14,300 nt of DNA, from contig WQTJ01000112.1 in the NCBI GenBank assembly GCA_009786345.1, forward strand, positions 1-14,300, given 5' to 3'. Source of the stretch: Dehalococcoidia bacterium (GTDB taxonomy: Bacteria > Chloroflexota > Dehalococcoidia > Dehalococcoidales > UBA1222). The translations under genes were made by a program, and so were the position numbers. The notes under the pieces are model-generated. The model saw only the letters and a program-made list of their open reading frames with translations, did no database searches and was not told where the DNA came from. Each line of letters begins with the position of its first letter. Within the stretch, counting starts at the first letter, position 1. Shown piece after piece: positions 6,751 to 14,259 of this stretch.

Positions 6751-7611
6751 ATGAACGCTAAAATAGATCTGCATGTACACACGAATGCTTCAGATGGCAA
6801 GTATGCACCAGCGCAATTGGTGCAACTAGCAGCACGTAATGGGCTGACGCTACTGGCGATTACTGATCATGATACGGTGAGTGGTGTGGTTGCGGCGCAA
6901 ACTGCGGCGCAAGAGTTTCCAACTTTAAAAATTATCGCTGGTGTCGAAATTAGCTCACATGAACCGGGAAGTGAAGTTCATGTGCTAGGGTATTTTATTG
7001 ATATAGCTAACGCAGAATTTTTAAAGCAAATGGTGGCACTGAATGATTCCCGTCAGGACCGCGCACATGCAATGGTAGAGAAATTACACGGTTTGGGGCT
7101 TGATATTAGCTTGGAACGTGTAAAACAGCTAGCAGGCGATGGCAGTATTGGTCGTCCTCATATCGCACAGGCTTTGATGGAAAAAGGCTATGTTTCTTCT
7201 TTTCAAGAAGTGTTTGAGCGTTATCTTGGGCAAGGGTGCCCTGCCTATGTGGAGCGTATCAAAATTACACCGGATGAAGCTGTAGCAATAATACTGCGTA
7301 GCGGCGGGTTGCCTGTGCTGGCTCATCCTACTTTTATTAGCAATGCTGAGCCGTTAATAGCTCGCTTGACTGCGTGTGGGTTGGTGGGCATGGAATGCTA
7401 CTACAAGGATTACACATCTGAGCTGCGCGATAATCTAGCGGCGCTAGCGCACCGTTATAATCTTATTGCCACAGGTGGCAGTGACTTTCATGGCATAGGG
7501 GACGCTGCCGAGGTTTTGCTTGGAGAAGCAGGTGTACCTGCTGAATGCGGTGCAAACCTTATCCGTACGGCGCGCGAGCATGGTATTAAATTGCAGCCCT
7601 ATTTGGATTGA
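6751..7611 (+). CDS. PHP-domain phosphoesterase, RNase AM / YciV-like
   Basis: A stand-alone PHP-domain hydrolase of 286 residues. Metal-binding motifs run in family order: DLHVHTNASDG (H8, H10, D15), ITDHDT (D39, H40, D41), GVEIS (E66), H77 in EVHVLGY, the PHI step (H137), AHP (H192) and the C-terminal SDFHG (D245, H247). The insertion between E66 and H192 with RPHIAQAL is typical of the YciV/TrpH group; characterised members act as 5'-3' exonucleases on short RNA or on 3',5'-nucleotide bisphosphate. Which reaction applies here is not decided by sequence. No strong Shine-Dalgarno is seen. The plsY gene follows after 3 bases, so the two are likely co-transcribed from the extended -10 promoter upstream. 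Confidence 0.9.
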   Translation: MNAKIDLHVHTNASDGKYAPAQLVQLAARNGLTLLAITDHDTVSGVVAAQTAAQEFPTLKIIAGVEISSHEPGSEVHVLGYFIDIANAEFLKQMVALNDSRQDRAHAMVEKLHGLGLDISLERVKQLAGDGSIGRPHIAQALMEKGYVSSFQEVFERYLGQGCPAYVERIKITPDEAVAIILRSGGLPVLAHPTFISNAEPLIARLTACGLVGMECYYKDYTSELRDNLAALAHRYNLIATGGSDFHGIGDAAEVLLGEAGVPAECGANLIRTAREHGIKLQPYLD

Positions 7612-7614
7612 AAC

Positions 7615-8313
7615 ATGGATATGTGGCTTAAGTTTATTCTATTGCTGATAGGAGCCTATATATTGGGCTCTATCCCGGCGGCTTACCTGTGTGTCAAGTG
7701 GGCTACTGGTGCGGATATACGCAAGATGGGAACTGGCAATGTAGGTTCTTCTAATGTTGCACAGACTACCTCAAAATGGCTGGCAGTAGCAGTTGGGCTG
7801 TTTGATATGGGTAAAGGTACGCTGGCTTTTTTCATCGCTTATTGGCTTGGGTTTGAAGTATGGCAGCAAATGGCAGCGGGCTTTTTTACTGTTGTCGGGC
7901 ATAATTGGTCAGTATTTATTGGTTTTCGTGGTGGTAAGGGTATGATTACCACGTTGGGTGTTATTTTTGCTATTTCGCCGCTTTTGGGTTTGATTATTTT
8001 ATTTACAGCTTATTTCCCTGTTATTTTCAAACAGATGGCGCTGGGTGTTTTTGTCTGTTTTATAACATTGCCGTTATGGAGTTGGTTTGCTTGGAGCTGG
8101 TTTGCTTCATCGCGCCTTGGTTGGGAAGAGCGTATGGCAGTAACCCTCGGCCTTTTTATTATTTCTCTTATGGGTGTGGCCAAACGACTTATTGGGGCAC
8201 GTGCTACCATAAGCCGCAATGTGCCTATGGGTGAGTTATTGCTGAACCGCTTGCTTTTTGACCGCGATATTCGCGACCGCCAAACGTGGATTAATCGCTC
8301 GTCATCTGACTAA
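7615..8313 (+). CDS. plsY: Glycerol-3-phosphate acyltransferase PlsY
   Basis: Integral membrane enzyme that transfers the acyl group from acyl-phosphate to the sn-1 position of glycerol 3-phosphate, giving lysophosphatidic acid, the first step of phospholipid synthesis. The 232-residue product has the PlsY motifs GSIPAAYL (18-25), GTGNVGSSN (39-47) and GHNWSVFIGFRGGKG (95-109), and about five hydrophobic membrane helices (around 4-22, 55-80, 85-103, 112-135, 141-165), with another near 175-190. It starts at ATG 7615 without an obvious ribosome site, 3 bases after the PHP stop, suggesting coupled translation. The hydrophilic C-terminal 40 residues (from about 190) are somewhat longer than in many PlsY proteins. 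Confidence 0.95.
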   Translation: MDMWLKFILLLIGAYILGSIPAAYLCVKWATGADIRKMGTGNVGSSNVAQTTSKWLAVAVGLFDMGKGTLAFFIAYWLGFEVWQQMAAGFFTVVGHNWSVFIGFRGGKGMITTLGVIFAISPLLGLIILFTAYFPVIFKQMALGVFVCFITLPLWSWFAWSWFASSRLGWEERMAVTLGLFIISLMGVAKRLIGARATISRNVPMGELLLNRLLFDRDIRDRQTWINRSSSD

Positions 8314-8323
8314 ATTTTGTTCA

Positions 8324-8348
8324 CGTTGGTGTATCAACGCAAAGCGTT
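8324..8348. other. overlapping short inverted repeats in the plsY-trmO convergence
   Basis: CGTTG (8324-8328) can pair with CAACG (8335-8339), and the overlapping AACGC (8336-8340) with GCGTT (8344-8348). The two stems exclude each other. No T-tract follows on either strand, so I do not call a terminator, but this is the only structure between the convergent genes. Confidence 0.3.
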
Positions 8349-8357
8349 ATAGGGTAA

Positions 8358-8825
8358 TCAGTGTTTTTCACTATGACACTGACTCCATACAGGTACATGT
8401 GCTTCTAGTGGTGCGTCATTTGTTGAGATGAAAGGTTTTATATCTAATACTGGCGTATCGTCTAGTGCATCAAGATTTTGTACTTGCAAGATATTTCCGT
8501 TCACGGATAATAGCTTTGCAACTTTGAGGCATAGAGGATTTGGCCGGTATGGTGAACGAGAGGCAAAAACACCTACTTTTGGCAGTGTGGAATCGCCTCG
8601 GTAATGCACGCGCAATGCCAGGTTTTCTTTGTCAGTAGCCTGGTGAGCCCAGTATATAATCGTTACATGGGAATATTGATCCAATCCTGCTAATCCTTCT
8701 TGCCAAGGAGGCGATAACTCAATTTCCGATATGATATTGCTCCAGTCATGCTCTGTGTTTGGTGTACTATTAATTGAGTTACGCACGTAACCGATGGACT
8801 CTAATACGATAGATGTGTTTTTCAT
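8358..8825 (-). CDS. trmO: tRNA (N6-threonylcarbamoyladenosine-N6)-methyltransferase TrmO
   Basis: TsaA/VirR-like beta-barrel methyltransferase; E. coli TrmO adds a methyl group from SAM to t6A37 of tRNAs for threonine codons. The 155-residue product has the family core: an IGYVRNS start (11-17), GLDQYSHVTIIYW (47-59), and the SAM-site block PKVGVFASRSPYRPNPL (82-98), then LDALDDTPVLDIKPF (118-132). It lacks the longer C-terminal domain of E. coli TrmO and resembles the short archaeal/bacterial version, so substrate assignment rests on family. It is converging with plsY and has its own promoter (8895-8868). A weak AGTAAAG precedes ATG 8825. Confidence 0.88.
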   Translation of the reverse strand: MKNTSIVLESIGYVRNSINSTPNTEHDWSNIISEIELSPPWQEGLAGLDQYSHVTIIYWAHQATDKENLALRVHYRGDSTLPKVGVFASRSPYRPNPLCLKVAKLLSVNGNILQVQNLDALDDTPVLDIKPFISTNDAPLEAHVPVWSQCHSEKH

Positions 8826-8839
8826 ACTTTACTATGATA

Positions 8840-8940
8840 GTATAGTGGTTATGATTTATAAAGGACTATAATAACAGCAAGGCAAGCTTTACCAAGAAAG
8901 TAACATAGACTATTTTATCTCGTAACCACTATACCACTAT
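8840..8940. repeat. three copies of octamer ATAGTGGT around the trmO promoter
   Basis: GTATAGTGGTTA (8840-8851) has its perfect inverse TAACCACTATAC at 8923-8934, 71 bases apart. Next to the right arm ACCACTAT occurs twice in tandem (8925-8932 and 8933-8940), the last copy overlapping the stop codon of the synthase gene. The octamer therefore appears once on the forward and twice on the reverse strand. The arms flank the trmO promoter, so they could be operator sites or a long-loop RNA hairpin. Confidence 0.6.
8868..8895 (-). promoter_or_regulatory. candidate trmO promoter
   Basis: On the reverse strand -35 TTGGTA (8895-8890, 4 of 6), a 16-base spacer and -10 TATTAT (8873-8868, 5 of 6) with TG one base upstream (TGTTATTAT, extended -10). 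It sits between the repeated octamers described separately. Transcription would start near 8861. Confidence 0.5.
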
Positions 8941-10184
8941 GCCAAAGGTGTCATGGTGAGTAACTTGCGCGCAATATCCGGATATTGGCAGATGAATTTC
9001 AGCTCGTCTTCCACAAGTGGTTTATGGGTTTCCACGTTGGCGTAACGTACCAGCTCTAGTATTTCGTTGGCCTTGTCCTTGTTTTCAGGTAAGGTGATAT
9101 CTTCTGATAAATTGTTTACTACATGCCTAAAACCTGAAATGCCGCTATATTGCCCTGTGCAGATTTCACGTCCTGTTTCCACTAAAATAGGTTCACCGCG
9201 TCCTAGTTCTTCAAAACTATAAAGCTCGTAGTTTTGGGGGTCTTTGAGTACGCCATCGGCATGTATGCCAGAAGCATGAGCAAAACAATTTTTACCTACG
9301 CCCGGCTGGTTGATAGGAATTTCTACGCCGAAAGCATAGCTGGAAAATTGAGCGATTTTCCACGCCATATCTAATTTGATATTTCCTGCTAACTGGTATT
9401 TCTCATTGAAATCTTTGGATTTGGTGATGGCTAGAATAACTGAAACTAAATCGGCGTTGCCGGCACGTTCGCCAATACCATTGATGGTGGTATTTATATA
9501 TGCATCCTGCCCTCCATCGATGGCGCCTTTGGCCCCAGCGAGAGATGTCGCTACTGCCATGCCAAGGTCACCATGACAGTGGATTTCAATGGGCAACTCA
9601 ACTTTTTGAGCAAGTGTCAAAGTTGTTTCATATATGGAGAAAGGGTTATCGTAGCCTAGAGTATCGCAATAGCGTAGGCGTACTGCTCCATGTGCTTTAG
9701 CTTCTTGCCCGAATTTGACAAGGAAATCTGTATCTGTGCGAGAAGCATCTTCAGCATTAACCCCTACGCTTTTTATGCCATGTGCGAGCGTGGCATCTAC
9801 TGCGTCAGTCATTTCATGAATGATATCATCGCGTGTTTTGCGCCCATGAAATTTGCCGTCTATCATTTGTGATGAAGTAGATGATGACAGATTTAGGTGT
9901 TTTATATCTGGTATCCGCTTTATCGCAAGTTCGACATCTTCTACGATACCGCGTATCCAACCCTCAAGTACTATATTTTTGATGATGCCGCGCTGCACCA
10001 TTTCTAGATTGGCTTGCAGGTAGTGTTGTTCATGGCGTGTGGTTGGGAATCCAAATTCACTTTGAAAAATACCCATCTCATCCAGATAGATATTAATCAT
10101 AGTTTTTTCAAGTTTTGATAAACCAAGTCTAGCGGTTTGGACGCCGTCGCGGTTGGTAACGTCAATTAAGTAAATCTTAGGCAA
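8937..10184 (-). CDS. HMGL-family synthase: Re-citrate synthase or homocitrate synthase-like
   Basis: A DRE-TIM barrel acyltransferase that condenses acetyl-CoA with a 2-oxo acid. The 415-residue product shows the RDG motif in DVTNRDGVQ (R12, D13), the metal ligands IHCHGDLGMA (H202, H204), INGIGERAGNADL (235-246), and the C-terminal HASGIHADGVLKD (303-315), which in this family closes the active site. The best-known match to this type is the Re-citrate synthase described for Dehalococcoides, which makes citrate from oxaloacetate in the incomplete TCA cycle; homocitrate synthase (NifV/LYS20) and citramalate synthase share the fold and cannot be excluded by eye. The start is TTG 10184, with AAGGGGG 9 bases upstream; an ATG 7 bases earlier is out of frame. 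No leu, lys or nif genes are adjacent. It has its own promoter and diverges from nnr. Confidence 0.85.
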   Translation of the reverse strand: MPKIYLIDVTNRDGVQTARLGLSKLEKTMINIYLDEMGIFQSEFGFPTTRHEQHYLQANLEMVQRGIIKNIVLEGWIRGIVEDVELAIKRIPDIKHLNLSSSTSSQMIDGKFHGRKTRDDIIHEMTDAVDATLAHGIKSVGVNAEDASRTDTDFLVKFGQEAKAHGAVRLRYCDTLGYDNPFSIYETTLTLAQKVELPIEIHCHGDLGMAVATSLAGAKGAIDGGQDAYINTTINGIGERAGNADLVSVILAITKSKDFNEKYQLAGNIKLDMAWKIAQFSSYAFGVEIPINQPGVGKNCFAHASGIHADGVLKDPQNYELYSFEELGRGEPILVETGREICTGQYSGISGFRHVVNNLSEDITLPENKDKANEILELVRYANVETHKPLVEDELKFICQYPDIARKLLTMTPLA

Positions 10185-10225
10185 AATAGCATACCCCCTT
10201 TAATGATTGCTTTGGGAATTCGCAA

Positions 10226-10254
10226 ATAGTAACACAAACCATGCGTTATGGCAA
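10226..10254 (-). promoter_or_regulatory. promoter of the citrate/homocitrate-synthase-like gene
   Basis: On the reverse strand -35 TTGCCA (10254-10249, 5 of 6), exactly 17 bases, then -10 TACTAT (10231-10226, 4 of 6) with TG one base upstream. Transcription would start near 10219, giving a leader of about 35 bases that contains AAGGGGG (10200-10194) in front of the TTG start. Confidence 0.65.
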
Positions 10255-10445
10255 CTATTGGCAATTGTCCTGCGCTGAAAAAGTGAGTAGTTTTGATGAC
10301 AAGAGACTTGTATCAGATTATCTAATTTCGAGAATCAATGCCGAACGTGGTAAAATTGACATTGAGTGGAAAATATAGTCCATTCTAATATTCTGTGCTC
10401 TATACACATTAGTCTTGCACTATATTAATAATAGGAGTAATGATT

Positions 10446-12002
10446 ATGAAAATTGTAACGGCAGCAGAGACGAAACAGCTTGAGGTCATGGCTGAAAGGA
10501 ATGGCATTACCGCCACTAGCCTTATGGAGAATAGCGGCGTTGCGATAGCGCAGCAAACAAGGCGCATTTTAGGTAACTTAGCTGGTAAAAAACTGCTAGC
10601 GTTGATTGGGACGGGTAATAACGGCGGCGATGGTTTGGTGGCTGCACGTTACCTGCGGCAGTGGGGTGCAGACGTGGCTTTATACCTGTGCGCTGAACGC
10701 AAAATAGATGATGACAACCTCAAGCTGGCTTTGGATGTTGGTGTTTTGAGTGTGGAAGCTTCAGATGACATTGAGCAGGCAAGATTATTGGAACTGTTGG
10801 CTGTTTGCGACGTGGCTATAGACGCTGTTTTTGGTACAGGACAAAAAGGATATATAAGCGGTATTTCCCAGAAAGTGCTTTCAAACTTGAATAGAAATAG
10901 GAGAGCGAATCCGGCTATGAAGGTAGTAGCTGTGGATTTGCCATCTGGGTTGAATGCTGATAACGGAGAAGCTGATCCTAATACTCCTTTTGCTGATTAC
11001 ACAGTTACGCTTGGTTATCCGAAGCGTGGGTTATTTACTGCATCCGGGGCATTGCATGCCGGCAAGGTGATTTCTGTCGACATTGGCCTACCTGCTGAAT
11101 TGGCACAAAGTTTGCTTTGTGAAAGCTTTACTGATGATTTTGCGCGTACTTTGCTTCCATTACGGTCTCCTTATGCGCATAAAGGCGTTTTTGGTAAAGT
11201 GTTGGTGCTGGCTGGTTCGCCCGATTATATCGGTGCGGCTTATCTGTGTTGTGGAGGAGCTCTGCGAGTGGGTTCAGGGCTGGCGACGATTGCTGGCAGT
11301 AAGTTTGTACGATCTGCCGTGGCTGGACTACTGCCGGAGGTAACACATTTTTCTTTGATGGAAGCTTCCACTGGAGACATTTATTCAAAAAGTTACAAAG
11401 TGCTGTTAGATAAGGCGACTGAATATGACGTGTTTCTTGCAGGATGCGGGTTGGGGCTGAAAGAAATCACAAAAACACTGGCTCTTAAAACCATTTTCCG
11501 CCTGCCAAAGGAACAGAAGATGGTGCTTGATGCTGATGTGCTTAATTATTTAGCCACACTGCCTAACTGGTGGCATCGTTTGCCGAGTGATGCGGTGCTG
11601 ACACCTCATCCTGGTGAAATGGCACGATTGTGTGGTTTGACCATTGATGAGGTATATGCTGATCGTTTTGATCTAACACTGCGTAAAGCAAAAGAATGGA
11701 ACAAGACCATTGTGCTAAAAGGTGCAAATAGCATTATTGCTTCACCGAATGGCGCATTGCGCATAAGTTGTTTCGCTAATGCTGGATTGGCATCGGCAGG
11801 CACAGGAGATGTACTTGCAGGTGTTATTGCAGGATTGCTGGCACAGGGGTTATCCTTCTTTGATGCTGCTTATTTGGGGGTATATCTACATGCTAAGGCT
11901 GGTGAAGCGGTATGTTCCAGACTGGGGGATACTGGCATGCTGGCATCTGACTTGTTGCCGGAACTGCCATTGGTTATAAAATGTCTTAAAGAAATATCGT
12001 AG
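10446..12002 (+). CDS. nnr: Bifunctional NAD(P)HX epimerase / dehydratase
   Basis: Repairs NADH and NADPH damaged by hydration. The N-terminal YjeF_N domain (about 1-215) epimerises R- and S-NAD(P)HX and shows GTGNNGGDGLVAARYL, the AVFGTG strand and VDLPSGLNAD. The C-terminal ribokinase-like domain (about 235-518) is the ADP- or ATP-dependent dehydratase and shows HKGVFGKVLVLAGSPDYIGA, LTPHPGEMARL, VLKGANSII and NAGLASAGTGDVLAG. The length of 518 residues is right for the fused form. ATG 10446 is preferred over ATG 10440 because AGGAG (10433-10437) is 8 bases away from the former and 2 from the latter. A perfect TTGACA lies at 10356-10361 upstream, but no good -10 is at the proper distance. 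It heads a run with coaX (25 bases downstream) and coaBC. Confidence 0.95.
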   Translation: MKIVTAAETKQLEVMAERNGITATSLMENSGVAIAQQTRRILGNLAGKKLLALIGTGNNGGDGLVAARYLRQWGADVALYLCAERKIDDDNLKLALDVGVLSVEASDDIEQARLLELLAVCDVAIDAVFGTGQKGYISGISQKVLSNLNRNRRANPAMKVVAVDLPSGLNADNGEADPNTPFADYTVTLGYPKRGLFTASGALHAGKVISVDIGLPAELAQSLLCESFTDDFARTLLPLRSPYAHKGVFGKVLVLAGSPDYIGAAYLCCGGALRVGSGLATIAGSKFVRSAVAGLLPEVTHFSLMEASTGDIYSKSYKVLLDKATEYDVFLAGCGLGLKEITKTLALKTIFRLPKEQKMVLDADVLNYLATLPNWWHRLPSDAVLTPHPGEMARLCGLTIDEVYADRFDLTLRKAKEWNKTIVLKGANSIIASPNGALRISCFANAGLASAGTGDVLAGVIAGLLAQGLSFFDAAYLGVYLHAKAGEAVCSRLGDTGMLASDLLPELPLVIKCLKEIS

Positions 12003-12027
12003 ACTGCTTGTAAATGAGAGTTTAGAT

Positions 12028-12795
12028 ATGTTATTGGCTATTGGCGTTGGCAATACATCCACAAAACTTGGGCTTTTTAATGGTGACAATCTGGTGGCCA
12101 ATTGGCATATTGCTACGGATATGCATCGCCTTCCAGACGAATATACTGTCACGCTGGATAATCTTTTGCGGCAGGCTGCAATCAATCCGCATGACATAAA
12201 AGATGCAGCAATTTGGTGTACGGTACCATCGCTAATTCATACTTTTGAGGATGTGGTGCAGAAGTATTTAAAGATTAAGCCATTTTTAGTGGCTTCTGGT
12301 ATTAAAACTGGTTTGCGCATTCGTATGGATAATCCGCGCGAAGTAGGAGCTGACCGTATTGTGAACGCTGTGGCGGCGCATATGCTGTACAAAGATAACA
12401 TCATCATTGTGGATATGGGTACAGCTACTACTTTTGAGACTGTTTCGCGCGACGGTGACTATATGGGTGGGGCTATTGCGCCTGGCATTATGATGGCAGC
12501 GGAAGCTCTTTTCACTCGTCCGGCACAGTTGTACCGAGTGCAGCTGACAGCCCCTAAAAAGGCTATTGGAACTAATACTATTGCTGCTATGCAATCTGGC
12601 ATCATTTTCGGTTATACATCGCTTGTGGAGGGTATGGTGGCGCGTATCCAGAGCGAATTGCCGTCGAAAGCTAAAGTGGTTGCTACCGGCGGATATGCTT
12701 CACTTATACTCGGCGAAACTAAAATTATTGATACAGTCAATCCTGATCTGTCTCTTATAGGACTTAAGGTACTGCACCAGCAAAATAAGACCTGA
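12028..12795 (+). CDS. coaX: Type III pantothenate kinase CoaX, with Gly in place of the first motif Asp
   Basis: Phosphorylates pantothenate, the first step of CoA synthesis; type III enzymes are not feedback-inhibited by CoA and need a monovalent cation. The 255-residue product has VGNTSTKLGLF (7-17), the catalytic GADR (D109), DMGTATTF (129-136), GGAIAPGI (147-154), the AMQSGIIFGY segment (187-196) and a VATGGYA motif (218-224). Odd point: the N-terminus reads MLLAIGVGNT, where the family has D-x-GNT; residue 6 is Gly (GGC at 12043-12045) instead of the Asp that binds Mg/ATP phosphate. A GAGAG sits 7 bases before the ATG. Its place between nnr and coaBC supports the CoA role. Assignment of the family is firm; full activity is less certain. 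Confidence 0.92.
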   Translation: MLLAIGVGNTSTKLGLFNGDNLVANWHIATDMHRLPDEYTVTLDNLLRQAAINPHDIKDAAIWCTVPSLIHTFEDVVQKYLKIKPFLVASGIKTGLRIRMDNPREVGADRIVNAVAAHMLYKDNIIIVDMGTATTFETVSRDGDYMGGAIAPGIMMAAEALFTRPAQLYRVQLTAPKKAIGTNTIAAMQSGIIFGYTSLVEGMVARIQSELPSKAKVVATGGYASLILGETKIIDTVNPDLSLIGLKVLHQQNKT

Positions 12796-12805
12796 TGGGG
12801 GAAAT

Positions 12806-13993
12806 ATGCTGACGAATAAAACAGTAGTATTGGGTATCACAGGCAGTATCGCAGCTTATAAGGCAGCAGAATTGGCAAGCTTTCTTACCAAATCGGGAGC
12901 CGATGTGGAAACGGTGATGACTGAGTCAGCCCAGAAATTTATATTACCGCTTACTCTCAGGTCTCTTACCCATCGTCCGGTGGTCTGTGATATGTGGAGC
13001 CCGCCGGAAAACTTTAGCATCACACATGTCGCATTGGCTCAAGCAGCGGATGTGATTGTAATTGCTCCGGCTACCGCTAATATTATCGCCAAAATGGCTT
13101 ATGGTTTGGCTGACGATATTCTTTCATCCATTGTGCTGGCGACCAAAGCCCCTGTGATTGTGGCCTCGGCAATGAATAACAATATGTATGAGAATCCCGC
13201 CACGCAGGAGAATTTAGCCCGTCTTAAAGAGAGGGGGTTTCTTATCGTCGAACCTGAGATTGGACATTTGGCCTGTGATGCTATAGGCAAAGGCCGATTG
13301 GCGGATATTAATACTATTATAAGTGCTATTAATATGGTGCTGGGACGTGCAGGAGATATGGCTGGCAAGAAAGTGGTTGTGACTGCTGGCGGCACTCGTG
13401 AGCCGATTGATCCTGTGAGATTTATAGGTAATCGCTCATCTGGTAAGATGGGTTATGCTTTGGCTGAAGCTGCAAGAGAGAGAGGCGCAGATGTTACTCT
13501 TATATCCGCAGCGCAACTAAGCAAGCCATTTGGCATGAGTGTTATATATGTGGAAAGTGCCAGCCAAATGCTGGATGCAGTTAAGCAATCGGTTTATAAC
13601 GCTGATGCTTTGGTGATGGCGGCCGCAGTGGCGGATTTCCGTTCCAAAATAACATCAGAGAATAAGATAAAAAAAGATTCTTTAGTATTAAATATGGAAT
13701 TAGAGCGTACGCCGGATATACTTTCTGAAGTAAAGGGTGATTTTCTGCGTATAGGCTTTGCGGCTGAAACTGAGCATTTGCTGGATAATGCCAGAAAGAA
13801 GCTTGCCGATAAAACACTTGATTTGATTGTGGCTAATGACGTCACTACCCAAGGCAGTGGTTTTGGTACAGATACAAACAAGGTAACACTAATTAGTAGA
13901 GGTGGAAAAGAAATCGACTTGCCATTAATGGCTAAGCGTGATGTCGCAGATAGGGTGTGGGATTGGGTAGTGGCTAATATTGACATTGCTTAG
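12806..13993 (+). CDS. coaBC: Bifunctional phosphopantothenoylcysteine synthetase/decarboxylase
   Basis: Joins 4'-phosphopantothenate to cysteine using CTP (CoaB) and decarboxylates the product with FMN (CoaC), giving 4'-phosphopantetheine. In the N-terminal CoaC flavoprotein domain (about 1-185) are GITGSIAAYKA (10-20), the catalytic His in ITHVALAQAADVIVIAPATAN (H74), SAMNNNMYENP (121-131, with Ser where most have Pro before AMN) and the active-site Cys in HLACDAIGKGR (C157). The CoaB domain (about 187-395) has VVTAGGTREPIDPVRFIGNR (191-210), SSGKMGYALA, MAAAVADFR with the following lysine run, and VANDVTTQGSGFGTDTNKV. The length of 395 residues is typical. GGGGGA ends 3 bases before the ATG, and the gene starts 10 bases after coaX, so the two are surely one operon. 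Confidence 0.96.
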   Translation: MLTNKTVVLGITGSIAAYKAAELASFLTKSGADVETVMTESAQKFILPLTLRSLTHRPVVCDMWSPPENFSITHVALAQAADVIVIAPATANIIAKMAYGLADDILSSIVLATKAPVIVASAMNNNMYENPATQENLARLKERGFLIVEPEIGHLACDAIGKGRLADINTIISAINMVLGRAGDMAGKKVVVTAGGTREPIDPVRFIGNRSSGKMGYALAEAARERGADVTLISAAQLSKPFGMSVIYVESASQMLDAVKQSVYNADALVMAAAVADFRSKITSENKIKKDSLVLNMELERTPDILSEVKGDFLRIGFAAETEHLLDNARKKLADKTLDLIVANDVTTQGSGFGTDTNKVTLISRGGKEIDLPLMAKRDVADRVWDWVVANIDIA

Positions 13994-14030
13994 CTACGGC
14001 TCTCTCTATATTTTTGATCAAGCTCTTCTC

Positions 14031-14077
14031 TATGATAAATCTGCAAGGCTTTTTCTAAGCCTTGCAGATTTATCATA
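14031..14077. terminator. perfect 21-bp hairpin downstream of coaBC
   Basis: Left arm 14031-14051 and right arm 14057-14077 are perfect reverse complements over 21 bases, with a 5-base loop TTTCT. It lies 38 bases past the coaBC stop and between convergent frames. The stem is long and part AT, part GC (CTGCAAGGC core). No T-tract follows on either strand, so it may be a rho-independent-like terminator of atypical form, an mRNA 3'-end stabiliser, or a small repeat element. Confidence 0.7.
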
Positions 14078-14115
14078 ACTTAGGAGGTCGGATTTAATCG
14101 TGTATCTTGGGAGTA

Positions 14116-14259
14116 CTAGTCAATCACAACTAATTTGGCAATCATGTAGATATCATTAATGGTGATTGTGCCATCAAAGTCGAGATCGTATATGTAGTAG
14201 ATGTCATCCTGTGCTGCCCCCAAAGATTGGTCCAATTTCAAAGTTAGACTTAGCCATGA
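14116..14259 (-). pseudogene. dockerin-type calcium-binding repeat, C-terminal fragment
   Basis: The reverse-strand frame is open for 47 codons between TAA 14262-14260 and TAG 14118-14116. It encodes DLDFDGTITIND followed by IYMIAKLVVID. This fits the EF-hand-like loop of dockerin domains (Asp at 1, 3, 5, Gly 6, Ile 8, Asp 12) and the helix after it, at a C-terminus as dockerins usually are. Dockerins bind cohesin modules; in non-cellulolytic anaerobes they occur in secreted proteins of unknown role. Only one of the usual two repeats is seen and there is no start codon in this frame. The overlapping frame from ATG 14256 gives MAKSNFEIGPIFGGSTG and stops; removing one G of the GGGGG run would join the two. 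So it may be a frameshifted gene end, a decayed gene or a sequencing error. Confidence 0.55.

Noticed and set aside
10356..10391. promoter for nnr based on the perfect TTGACA at 10356-10361
   Set aside because: No acceptable -10 lies 16-18 bases downstream; TATAGT is 12 and TAATAT is 24 bases away.
13594..13986. 130-residue reverse-strand frame inside coaBC
   Set aside because: It is antisense to the intact CoaB domain and has no features of its own.
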